NCBI GenBank assembly: GCA_023428265.1
Contig: JAEYYW010000126.1
Coordinates: forward strand, 1-38,840
Source: Bacillota bacterium
GTDB lineage: Bacteria > Bacillota > Clostridia > Christensenellales > UMGS416
DNA length: 38,840 bases
Direction of reading: 5' to 3'
How positions within the stretch are numbered: the first letter of the stretch is position 1; each line of letters opens with the position of its first letter. Both the position numbers and the translations under genes were made by a program. This document shows positions 30,700-37,127 of the stretch, piece after piece. The notes beneath the pieces are model-generated. The model was not told the DNA's origin. It did not search any database and saw nothing but the letters and a program-made list of their open reading frames with translations.

Positions 30700-31356
30700 A
30701 TGAATGAATCATTGCAGCAGGCAATCCCCGCTTTGCGCGAGCGCCTGGAAGCCATGGATCGTGACGGCGCCATTGAGCTGGCGCTCGGGCTGCTGCGCGA
30801 CGGCAAGGCATCGGTGCCGGAGCTTTACGAGCAGGTGCTGGCCCCGGCGCTGAACGCCGTGGAGGTCACCCGCGAAAACGAGGACCGGGGCATCTGGCGG
30901 GAGCATGTGATGACCGCCATCGTGCGCAACATCGTGGAAAGCGCCCGGCCCTGGGTGTTGAAAGAGCGCAAGCCGCTGGAGCCGGCCAAGACGGCGCTGG
31001 TGCTCTGCCCGGAGGAGGAATATCACGAGCTGGGCGCCCGCATGGGGGCGGATTTTTTCACCATCGCCGGGTTTGACACCGTGTTCATCGGCTGCAACAC
31101 GCCGCACAAGTCCATCCTGCAAGCCGCGGCGGAGCTGCGGCCCCACATCCTGGTGGTGAGCGTGACCAATTATCTGAATCTTGCCGCGCTGAAAAGGCTG
31201 GTGCTCGACCTGCGGCTCAAGACCGGCTGCGAAACGATGATCGCCGTGGCCGGCAGCGCCCTTGGGCATGCCGGCATGACGGCGCAGGACTTCGGGGCCG
31301 ACCGGCAGGTGCAGAGCTTTGCCGATGTGCAGCGGCTGGGGGAGGGGCATTTATGA
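30700..31356 (+). CDS. Stand-alone cobalamin-binding (CarH/corrinoid-like) protein
   Basis: A soluble 218-aa protein. An N-terminal four-helix cap domain (B12-binding_2 type, about 1-90, with SVPELYEQVLAPALNAVEV and the conserved EH in IWREHVMTA) precedes a Rossmann B12-binding domain (about 95-215). The cobalt-ligand motif appears as EYHELG (E-x-H-x-x-G, as in CarH), followed by SVTNYLNL and VAGSALG. The Trp of the CarH W-x9-EH motif is not at its expected place (Arg there), so photosensing is not implied. No DNA-binding or methyltransferase domain is attached. AAGGAG precedes ATG 30700. Its TGA overlaps the ATG of an ABC permease gene, so it is translationally coupled to a MacB-like transporter. 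Confidence 0.83.
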   Translation: MNESLQQAIPALRERLEAMDRDGAIELALGLLRDGKASVPELYEQVLAPALNAVEVTRENEDRGIWREHVMTAIVRNIVESARPWVLKERKPLEPAKTALVLCPEEEYHELGARMGADFFTIAGFDTVFIGCNTPHKSILQAAAELRPHILVVSVTNYLNLAALKRLVLDLRLKTGCETMIAVAGSALGHAGMTAQDFGADRQVQSFADVQRLGEGHL

Positions 31357-32504
31357 AATTATCTTTATCGATCGCGTGGCGCTTCCTCATTACCAGCCGG
31401 GGGCAGACGGTGCTCATCGCGCTGGGCATCGCCATCGGCATCGCCGTGCAGGTGTTCATCGGCAGCCTGATCACCGGCCTGCAGCAAAGCCTGCTGGACA
31501 AGACCATTGGCCGCTCGCCGCACATCACCGTGACGGGGCAAACCCGCAGTGACCGCATCGGCGATTGGCAGTCTGTGGTCGATACAATGAAGGCGCAGCC
31601 CGGTGTGACCGCCGTGTCGCCTGTGGCAGACGGCTCCGGGTTTCTCAAGGTGGGGGAGGAAACCTACCCCGTCCTGGCCCGGGGTGTGGATCTGGGCGCA
31701 GCCGACGGCATCTATCGCCTGAGCGAGGCGCTGGTATCCGGTGCGCTGCCCGAGGGCGACCAAGTTCTGATTGGCAAGGAGCTGGCCGACGAGGCCGGCC
31801 TGGCCCCCGGCAGCACGGTGGATCTGCTCACCCCGCAGGGCAAGGCCGTGGCGGTCACCATCGCCGGCGTGTTTGACCTGAAGGTTTCGTCTTTGAACAA
31901 AAGCTGGGCCATCGCACCCATGGCTCTTGTGCAGGATGCGTTCGGCTATGGCGATGAGATCACTTCGGTGGAGGCGCAGGTGGCGCAGGTCTTCCAGGCC
32001 GACAGCCTGGCCCAGTCGCTGGCGCCGCTGCTGCCCTCCGGCCTCACCGTGGAAAACTGGAAGGCGCAAAACGAGCAGCTGCTCTCCGGCTTGAATGGCC
32101 AGAGTGTGTCCAGCGTGATGATCCAGGTGTTCGTGCTGGTGTCGGTGGTGCTTGGCATCGCAAGCGTGCTGGCGATCTCGGTGCTGCAGAAATCCCGGCA
32201 GATCGGCATCCTGAAGGCCATGGGCATCCAGAATGGCATGGCCAGCCAGATCTTCCTCTTCCAGGGCTTGATCCTGGGGGTGCTGGGGGCAGTGCTGGGC
32301 GTGGGCCTGGGGCTTGGGCTTTCGTCGATGTTCACGCGATTTGCGGTCAATTCCGACGGCACGCCGGTGGTGCCGCTGCTCATAGACCCTGTTTTCATCG
32401 GCGTGTCGGGCCTCATCGGCGTGCTGAGTGCCACAATGGCGGCGCTGATTCCGGCCAGGCGGTCGGCCCGTCTGGACCCCATGGAGGTGATCAAGAATGG
32501 CTGA
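31353..32504 (+). CDS. ABC transporter permease, FtsX/MacB-LolCE type
   Basis: A 383-aa membrane protein. An N-terminal helix (TVLIALGIAIGIAVQVFIGS, about 22-41) precedes a large extracytoplasmic MacB_PCD-like domain (about 45-240) and three C-terminal helices in the FtsX domain (about 255-275, 305-330, 345-365). It ends with the typical PARRSARLDPMEVIKNG coupling segment. Such type VII ABC systems use mechanotransmission to export peptides, lipids or lipoproteins rather than classical transport through the membrane. It is coupled by ATGA to the cobalamin-binding gene and by an 8-bp overlap to the ATPase gene. Confidence 0.9.
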   Translation: MKLSLSIAWRFLITSRGQTVLIALGIAIGIAVQVFIGSLITGLQQSLLDKTIGRSPHITVTGQTRSDRIGDWQSVVDTMKAQPGVTAVSPVADGSGFLKVGEETYPVLARGVDLGAADGIYRLSEALVSGALPEGDQVLIGKELADEAGLAPGSTVDLLTPQGKAVAVTIAGVFDLKVSSLNKSWAIAPMALVQDAFGYGDEITSVEAQVAQVFQADSLAQSLAPLLPSGLTVENWKAQNEQLLSGLNGQSVSSVMIQVFVLVSVVLGIASVLAISVLQKSRQIGILKAMGIQNGMASQIFLFQGLILGVLGAVLGVGLGLGLSSMFTRFAVNSDGTPVVPLLIDPVFIGVSGLIGVLSATMAALIPARRSARLDPMEVIKNG

Positions 32505-33186
32505 TATCATTACGCTGGACCGTGTGAACAAATATTATGGCCGCGAGGTGCTCTCCCAGGTGCTCTATGATGTGGACCTCAAGGTGGCCGAGCACTCCTT
32601 CAACTCCATCATCGGCGCGTCGGGCTCCGGGAAAAGCACGCTTCTGAACATCATCGGCACGCTGGACCGGCCCACCAGCGGGCAGGTCACCATTGCCGGC
32701 GTGCCCACGGCAGGCATGAAGGCCAAAGACCTGGCTGCGCTGCGAAATGAGACGATCGGGTTCATCTTCCAGTTTCACCACCTGCTGCCGGAGTTTACGG
32801 CGCTGGAAAACGTGCTGATGCCCGCCCGGATCAAGGGGGCCGTCACCAAGGCCACGCGCGACCGGGCCCGCGAGCTGATGGAGCTGATGGGCCTGAGCAC
32901 CGTGATGAACAACCGCGCCGGGCAGATGAGCGGCGGCCAGCAGCAGCGCACCGCCATCGCCCGGGCGCTGATCAACAACCCCAGCGTGATCCTGGCCGAC
33001 GAGCCCACCGGCAATCTGGACAGCGAGTCCACCGAGGCGGTTTATAACCTGCTGCGGGATATCAACGAGCAATTCCGCACCACGTTTGTGATCATCACCC
33101 ACGACCGGCGCATCGCCCAGAAGGCCGACCGCATTGTGGAGATCAAAGACGGCAGGGTGTATCTGGATATGGCCAGGGGCGCGTGA
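32497..33186 (+). CDS. ABC transporter ATP-binding protein, MacB/LolD type
   Basis: A 229-aa ATPase partner of the upstream permease. Walker A is GASGSGKST (40-48), the Q-loop lies in FIFQFHHLLPEF, the signature is MSGGQQQR, Walker B is VILADEPTGNLDS with catalytic Glu, and the H-loop is IITHDRR. The EFTALENVLMPARI stretch is typical of the LolD/MacB family. The start overlaps the permease stop by 8 bp. Last gene of the three-gene operon, followed by a strong terminator. Confidence 0.95.
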   Translation: MADIITLDRVNKYYGREVLSQVLYDVDLKVAEHSFNSIIGASGSGKSTLLNIIGTLDRPTSGQVTIAGVPTAGMKAKDLAALRNETIGFIFQFHHLLPEFTALENVLMPARIKGAVTKATRDRARELMELMGLSTVMNNRAGQMSGGQQQRTAIARALINNPSVILADEPTGNLDSESTEAVYNLLRDINEQFRTTFVIITHDRRIAQKADRIVEIKDGRVYLDMARGA

Positions 33187-33201
33187 CTCCGTGATGCAAT
33201 C

Positions 33202-33235
33202 GAACCCTTCTCCGCTGAGGAGAAGGGTTCTTTTT
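33202..33235 (+). terminator. Rho-independent terminator of the cobalamin/ABC operon
   Basis: Perfect 12-bp stem GAACCCTTCTCC (33202-33213) and GGAGAAGGGTTC (33219-33230), 5-nt loop, TTTTT at 33231-33235. Confidence 0.95.
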
Positions 33236-33278
33236 ATTGCGTGAGAATGGCGCGCAGGCTGCAATGGCGCGGCTTGCC

Positions 33279-33869
33279 TTAGGGCATCCGGGCCTCAATG
33301 ATGTGATAGCCCGCGCCGCGGGCGATCACCTGCACCGTGGGAAACAGCGTCTCCAAATACCGTTGTGCCGAGGGCGCGCCCTGCTTGCGCTGCAGCACCA
33401 CATAAAGCACCCCGCCGGGCCTGAGCCGCGCGGGAGCCCCATCAAACCAGGGGTAATAGACCTCCTTGCCGGCCCGCACCGGCGGGTTGGTCACAATGGC
33501 GTCAAACTGCCCGGCCACGTTGGCGTAGCCGTCGCTTTCGATGATCTCGGCTGTGATACCGTGCCGTTTGGTGTTTTGCCGGGCAAGGTCCAGCGCCCGT
33601 CGGTTCAAATCGCACATCACGATGCTGAGGCCGGGGTTGATGAGCCCCATTGCCACACTCAGAAAGCCGTAGCCGCAGCCCAGATCCAGCACCCGCCCGG
33701 CAAGCTTCGGCAGGCTCTCCGCAAGCAGCTTGCTGCCGTAGTCCACATGGCCCCGGCTGAACACGCCGGAGTCTGTCAGAAACTCGATCTCTTTGCCCTC
33801 ATGCTCCCACACCGCCGTGGCCACGCGGCTCTGGCTGGTGGGGTCCTTGGTGAAATACTGCTCGCCCAT
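33279..33869 (-). CDS. Class I SAM-dependent methyltransferase, RsmC-like
   Basis: A 196-aa single-domain methyltransferase. It has the MTS/RsmC-type N-terminal sequence (FLTDSGVFSRGHVDYGSKLL), SAM-binding motif I VLDLGCGYG (60-68), motif II acidic residue in SIVMCDLN, and motif IV TNPPVRAGK (Asn 128) that marks base-amino methylation. E. coli RsmC methylates G1207 of 16S rRNA and has an extra N-terminal domain. This short single-domain form is common in Firmicutes and its exact target is not certain. GGAGGG precedes ATG 33869. It lies 62 bp downstream of the nucleotidyltransferase gene and may have its own promoter. Confidence 0.88.
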   Translation of the reverse strand: MGEQYFTKDPTSQSRVATAVWEHEGKEIEFLTDSGVFSRGHVDYGSKLLAESLPKLAGRVLDLGCGYGFLSVAMGLINPGLSIVMCDLNRRALDLARQNTKRHGITAEIIESDGYANVAGQFDAIVTNPPVRAGKEVYYPWFDGAPARLRPGGVLYVVLQRKQGAPSAQRYLETLFPTVQVIARGAGYHIIEARMP

Positions 33870-33887
33870 GGTTGCCCTCCGGCATTG

Positions 33888-33896
33888 ATTGTATCA
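33888..33896 (-). promoter_or_regulatory. Possible extended -10 of the methyltransferase gene
   Basis: Minus strand TGA-TACAAT (hexamer 33893-33888), just after a CAGTGG/CCACTG hairpin at about 33897-33915 that may end the upstream gene. The predicted start is about 12 nt before the ribosome binding site. Confidence 0.35.
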
Positions 33897-33931
33897 CAGT
33901 GGCGGGCCCCACTGCCACGGTTGGGCGTGTG

Positions 33932-34750
33932 TCATTCTCCTAGTTCGCTTCCAGCGGTGCCAATGATATAATCAAGATACTCCAACGCCACTCGGTGCCG
34001 GAGGAGCGGCTGCGAGATTTGCGGAGGGATTGCTTGGTTCCTCCTTCGCAACGCCTCTTGTATCACCAGGTGGAATCGTTCCGGCACAGTGGCAAGGGCA
34101 TAGCGTCCGGCGGCTTCCTTGCCTGTGATGCCACCCTCCTGCAATGAATAGAGGATCCTTGAAACACCCAGCACGCCCCACTCCAATGTCGTCGGGTTCA
34201 GCATGAGCCCAAGCCCCATGGGGCCAAAGGGGTTGCGGCGGCGGTCGGCCCATGCCTTCCAGTAGCTGTGCAGGTTTTTCGCCATGGCCTGCCGCACCAG
34301 CGTCCAGTCCGGGTCGAAGGGCAGCCCGCCGGGCTCAGGGCCCAGCAGCGCCACGCCGTGGTGTTTCAGCACCCAGCCATCCACCCCATGGATCGGAAAA
34401 ACATCCGCCTCCCGAAGCCTGCCATCGTTGAACCGCAGGCAGGGCAGGGCTTCACCGGCCAGAGCGCCCTGGGGCACATACCAGCCGTCCAGCGGCGCGG
34501 CGAGCCGCCGGTTGCTGAGCATTCGGTGCACCTTGTAGAGCGCCTGCATGCCGGCCCGGTCTGGGATGCTTTGCACCACGGCCACAAAGTCCAGGTCGCT
34601 CACACGCCGTTCAAAGCAGCCCAGCGCTGCCGAGCCCACAGCATACCAGCCGATGAGCCAGCCGGGCAGCAGGCGCTCCAGCAGCGCGATGTGGGTGTTA
34701 GCCGTCACCTGAACCAGAGACGGCAGCGAGGCCACGCTTCGTTTGATCAT
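33932..34750 (-). CDS. Nucleotidyltransferase, aminoglycoside adenylyltransferase-like
   Basis: A 272-aa protein. The nucleotidyltransferase motif GSAALGCFERRVSDLDF (39-55) has the GS and the metal-binding D-x-D pair (D52, D54). The C-terminal helical part has the DUF4111/AadA-type pattern (LNPTTLEWGVLGVSRILYSL, then TGKEAAGRYAL). Family members adenylylate streptomycin/spectinomycin or unknown small molecules; the substrate is not assigned and resistance is only a possibility. The ATG at 34750 is chosen because upstream codons are the antisense of the yaiI-like gene. A TATAAT lies only 6 nt upstream, which predicts a leaderless mRNA, and no ribosome binding site is visible. Confidence 0.8.
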   Translation of the reverse strand: MIKRSVASLPSLVQVTANTHIALLERLLPGWLIGWYAVGSAALGCFERRVSDLDFVAVVQSIPDRAGMQALYKVHRMLSNRRLAAPLDGWYVPQGALAGEALPCLRFNDGRLREADVFPIHGVDGWVLKHHGVALLGPEPGGLPFDPDWTLVRQAMAKNLHSYWKAWADRRRNPFGPMGLGLMLNPTTLEWGVLGVSRILYSLQEGGITGKEAAGRYALATVPERFHLVIQEALRRRNQAIPPQISQPLLRHRVALEYLDYIIGTAGSELGE

Positions 34751-34756
34751 GGGTCC

Positions 34757-34762
34757 ATTATA
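34757..34762 (-). promoter_or_regulatory. -10 element directly before the nucleotidyltransferase ATG
   Basis: Minus strand TATAAT (34762-34757). Only six bases (GGACCC) separate it from ATG 34750, so the predicted start of transcription coincides with the start codon. A weak TTATGC lies 18 bp upstream as a possible -35. Confidence 0.5.
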
Positions 34763-34804
34763 CCGCTGGGTTGGCGGTTTGCATAACGGTTGGGAGGTAA
34801 ACCA

Positions 34805-35245
34805 ATGAAAATCCTTGTGGATGCCGACGCCTGCCCGGTCACTCAAATCGTGATCCGCCTGGCGCGGCAGCGCAATATCCCCGTGGTGCTGGTCACCGAT
34901 GACAGCCACGTGATGCAGAGCGACTACGCCGAGGTGGTCACCGTGGGGCAGGGCAGCGACGCCGTGGACCTGGCGCTCATCAACCGCGCCCAGCCCGGCG
35001 ATATCGTGGTCACGCAGGACTATGGCGTGGCGGCGTTGGCGCTGGGTAAACGGTGCCATGCGATCCACCAGAGCGGCATGCGCTACACCAATGAAAACAT
35101 CGACCTGCTCTTGAGCGAGCGGCATGCGTCACGCAAGGCCAGAAGGGCGGGCAAGCGGGGCGGGGGGTTTAAAAAGAGGACGGCGGAAGATGATGAAAGG
35201 TTTGAGAGGGGATTCATTCAGTTGATCGAATACACATCCATATAG
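34805..35245 (+). CDS. YaiI/YqxD family protein (DUF188)
   Basis: A 146-aa soluble protein of the DUF188 family, PIN-domain-like with unknown function. Diagnostic parts are the N-terminal MKILVDADACPVTQIVIRLA, VTDDSHVM, the central GSDAVDLALINRAQPGDIVV followed by TQDYGVAALAL, and MRYTNENIDLLLSERHASRK. The C-terminus is basic (RRAGKRGGGFKKRT). GGAGG (34793-34797) precedes ATG 34805. It is divergent from the nucleotidyltransferase gene across only 54 bp. Confidence 0.93.
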   Translation: MKILVDADACPVTQIVIRLARQRNIPVVLVTDDSHVMQSDYAEVVTVGQGSDAVDLALINRAQPGDIVVTQDYGVAALALGKRCHAIHQSGMRYTNENIDLLLSERHASRKARRAGKRGGGFKKRTAEDDERFERGFIQLIEYTSI

Positions 35246-35260
35246 CTTTATTGGAAAGCG

Positions 35261-35647
35261 GTGAGTTTATTGGGGTCTAGTGAAACTCCGGTTATTGTGT
35301 TTTGTTTAATCATCATATTCATTGCTGTTCTGTCATATCTCAGATATGGACATCGGAAGAAACCCAGCATGGAGCGCAAAATACTGGATGCATTGATCGA
35401 ATATGGCTGTGTTGAGCAGCCTCCGTTTTCTCCCCGATCGGCAACGGCAAGAGAAATCGCCCATCTGATTTACATGCGGGAAGACTACATATCCAATCCA
35501 AATTATTATGACTTACTGACCGCGCAACATTTGATCGAAATGGAAAGGTTTGGGGATCTGGGGAATAGCGGTGAAAAGGCTAGTGACCCCGAAACAGCGT
35601 TGAAAAAAGGCCGTTGGTATATAAGATGGCAACCACCGTCTGCGTAA
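35261..35647 (+). CDS. Small membrane protein, hypothetical
   Basis: Unknown 128-aa protein. One N-terminal transmembrane helix (VIVFCLIIIFIAVLSYL, about residues 11-27) is followed by a cytoplasmic domain with a predicted winged-helix-like pattern (ERKILDALIEYG, then ATAREIAHLIYM) and a KKGRWYIRW end. The start is GTG 35261 with GGAAAG upstream; no ATG fits. It is AT-richer than its neighbours and lies 15 bp after the DUF188 gene on the same strand, possibly cotranscribed. Repeat elements begin shortly after it. Confidence 0.6.
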   Translation: MSLLGSSETPVIVFCLIIIFIAVLSYLRYGHRKKPSMERKILDALIEYGCVEQPPFSPRSATAREIAHLIYMREDYISNPNYYDLLTAQHLIEMERFGDLGNSGEKASDPETALKKGRWYIRWQPPSA

Positions 35648-35717
35648 CTGGTGATTCATCGGGCAGGCATCCAGATGGCTCCGTCTCCCCTGATGAGCAA
35701 TGGTAGGGGGAAAGACA

Positions 35718-36123
35718 ACGGTAGGGGCCGGGCTCCGTCCCGGCCCGCACATAGAATAGGAATCCCCCCTGCTACCTGTGGGCAGCATCCCCCCTTGAAC
35801 GCCCTGTGGGCGCAAGGGAGGGTTGGGGAGCCCCCTTACCAAAGTTTGATCTCAAACCATATAAATTCAGCTCTCACATAGACAGAAAAGGGAATGCACG
35901 CGTTCGTGTCCCTCCTTACCCTCCCTTGTTTTTGCCGCAGGCAAAAATTCCTTCGCATGCCTCGCCTGCATCCATGCAGGGCTGGTCATGCCTCCGGCAT
36001 AACCCGGCATGCTTGGCTTGCGCCTTCCAGGCGCTGGGCAAGGGGGGGTGCCCTCCGAAGAGGGCAGGGGGGATTTCTTGGCAGGCCTTAGCCGAGCATC
36101 GCCTTGCGATGCGATGAGGGGGG
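35718..36123. repeat. Composite hairpin repeat, left of the DUF559 gene (units X and Y)
   Basis: No gene in 35648-36127. A GGGGCCGGGC...CGGCCCGCACAT module (about 35723-35755) is followed by unit X (35761-35881; C-framed GCT..AGC hairpin, GCCC-tgt-GGGC hairpin, then TTACCAAAGT and CTCAAACCATA). Unit Y follows (35910-36123; TTTTTGCC-gca-GGCAAAAA, ATGCC-tcc-GGCAT, GCGCC..GGCGC). It contains a G-framed GCCCTC (36050-36055)/GAGGGC (36060-36065) hairpin and ends with ATCGC-ctt-GCGAT. Unit X recurs at 36543-36662 and unit Y at 36901-37116, each nearly identical. Confidence 0.9.
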
Positions 36124-36127
36124 ACTC

Positions 36128-36523
36128 TTAGCCGAGCTTACTCTGCTCATCAGCCCCAGCCAATTCTTTCACCCTATCGTCTATTGTCCTGCAAACTGAG
36201 GCAAAATCAGACCGTACCTGTTCGTTGTGAAAACGGATAATTGTAACGCCATATGCATTCAACAGGTGTGTTCGTGCTTCGTCGTGAGCAATCCCGTTCG
36301 CCTTGAAATGCTGACTCCCATCAACTTCAATCCCCAGCCTGCATTTGGAGCAATAGAAGTCAACAATGCAATTGCCGATCACTTTTTGTCTTCCAAACCG
36401 GATGGGGTATGAACGAAGGTATTGATACCAGAGCTTGCTTTCTTCTTCGGTCATTTCCGCGCGGAGCCTTTTTGCGTTGAGCGTCACGGACCGGTTATAC
36501 GGCAAATGCAGAGGCAACTTCAT
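36128..36523 (-). CDS. DUF559 domain protein (Vsr-like endonuclease fold)
   Basis: A 131-aa protein of the DUF559 family (PF04480), related to the Vsr/restriction-endonuclease-like fold. Motifs are MTEEESKLWYQYLRSYPIRFGRQ split as usual, then IVDFYC (Asp), LGIEVDGSQH (E-x-D-G-x-x-H, the presumed catalytic core) and YGVTIIRFHNEQV. Nuclease activity has not been established for most members. GGAGG precedes ATG 36523 with 8-nt spacing. The last codons and stop (SKLG, TAA) are formed by sequence that matches the CTTAGCCGAGC end of repeat unit Y. The gene sits between direct copies of the intergenic repeat, which suggests it belongs to a movable or duplicated block. Confidence 0.87.
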   Translation of the reverse strand: MKLPLHLPYNRSVTLNAKRLRAEMTEEESKLWYQYLRSYPIRFGRQKVIGNCIVDFYCSKCRLGIEVDGSQHFKANGIAHDEARTHLLNAYGVTIIRFHNEQVRSDFASVCRTIDDRVKELAGADEQSKLG

Positions 36524-36542
36524 GCTCCAGACCTCCCCGATG

Positions 36543-37116
36543 AATCCCCCCTGCTGCCTTTGGGCAGCATCCCCCCTTGAACGCCCTGCGGGCGCAAGGG
36601 AGGGTGGGGAGCCACCTTACCAAAGTATGATCTCAAACCATAACAATCAGCTCTCACATAGGGAAGACAAACGGAAATCATACGCTTCCGCTCCCCTCCT
36701 TACCCTCCCTTGTCGCTGCAGAGCAGCGATTCAAGGGGGGATGCCGCCGCAGCGGCAGGGGGGATTTCTTGACAGGCCTTTGCCGAGCATCGCAAGGCGA
36801 TGCGATGAGGGGAGATTTCTCAGGTGGACTCCCCGCGCTTGGTTTACGTTATCCAGATGTTGGGGGGGCTTCTCAGTGTTGACCGCAAGCGCTTCCGCAT
36901 CCCTCCTTACCCTCCCTTGTTTTTGCCGCAGGCAAAAATTCCTTCGCATGCCTCGCCTGCATCCATGCAGGGCTGGTCATGCCTTCGGCATAACCCGGCA
37001 TGCTTGGCTTGCGCCATCCAGGCGCTGGGCAAGGGGGGACGCCCTCCGAAGAGGGCAGGGGGGATTTCTTAGTAAGCCTTAGCCAAGCATCCCAAGGCGA
37101 TGCGATGAGGGGGGAT
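36543..37116. repeat. Composite hairpin repeats, right of the DUF559 gene
   Basis: No gene in 36524-37127. Unit X copy 36543-36662 has a perfect GCTGCC (36553-36558)/GGCAGC (36563-36568) hairpin. A divergent Y-type unit follows (36700-36815; TCGCTG-cagag-CAGCGA, G-framed GCCGC 36743-36747/GCGGC 36752-36756, ATCGC-aag-GCGAT). The full Y copy at 36901-37116 has G-framed GCCCTC (37041-37046)/GAGGGC (37051-37056). The last copy ends 12 bp from the ppk stop codon. Confidence 0.9.
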
Positions 37117-37127
37117 TTGTTAGCCCC

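Noticed and set aside
31365..33264. Long minus-strand frames opposite the ABC permease and ATPase
   Set aside because: Both are antisense of clear FtsX-type and ATPase sequences, with His/Gln-rich shadow composition.
35761..36662. Insertion sequence bounded by the X repeats around DUF559
   Set aside because: No transposase, no terminal inverted repeats and no short target duplication were seen. The repeats are in direct orientation, so at most a recombination cassette.
23816..37116. Spaced hairpin repeats as possible CRISPR arrays
   Set aside because: The repeats are not regularly spaced, have no unique spacers between identical direct repeats, and there are no cas genes.
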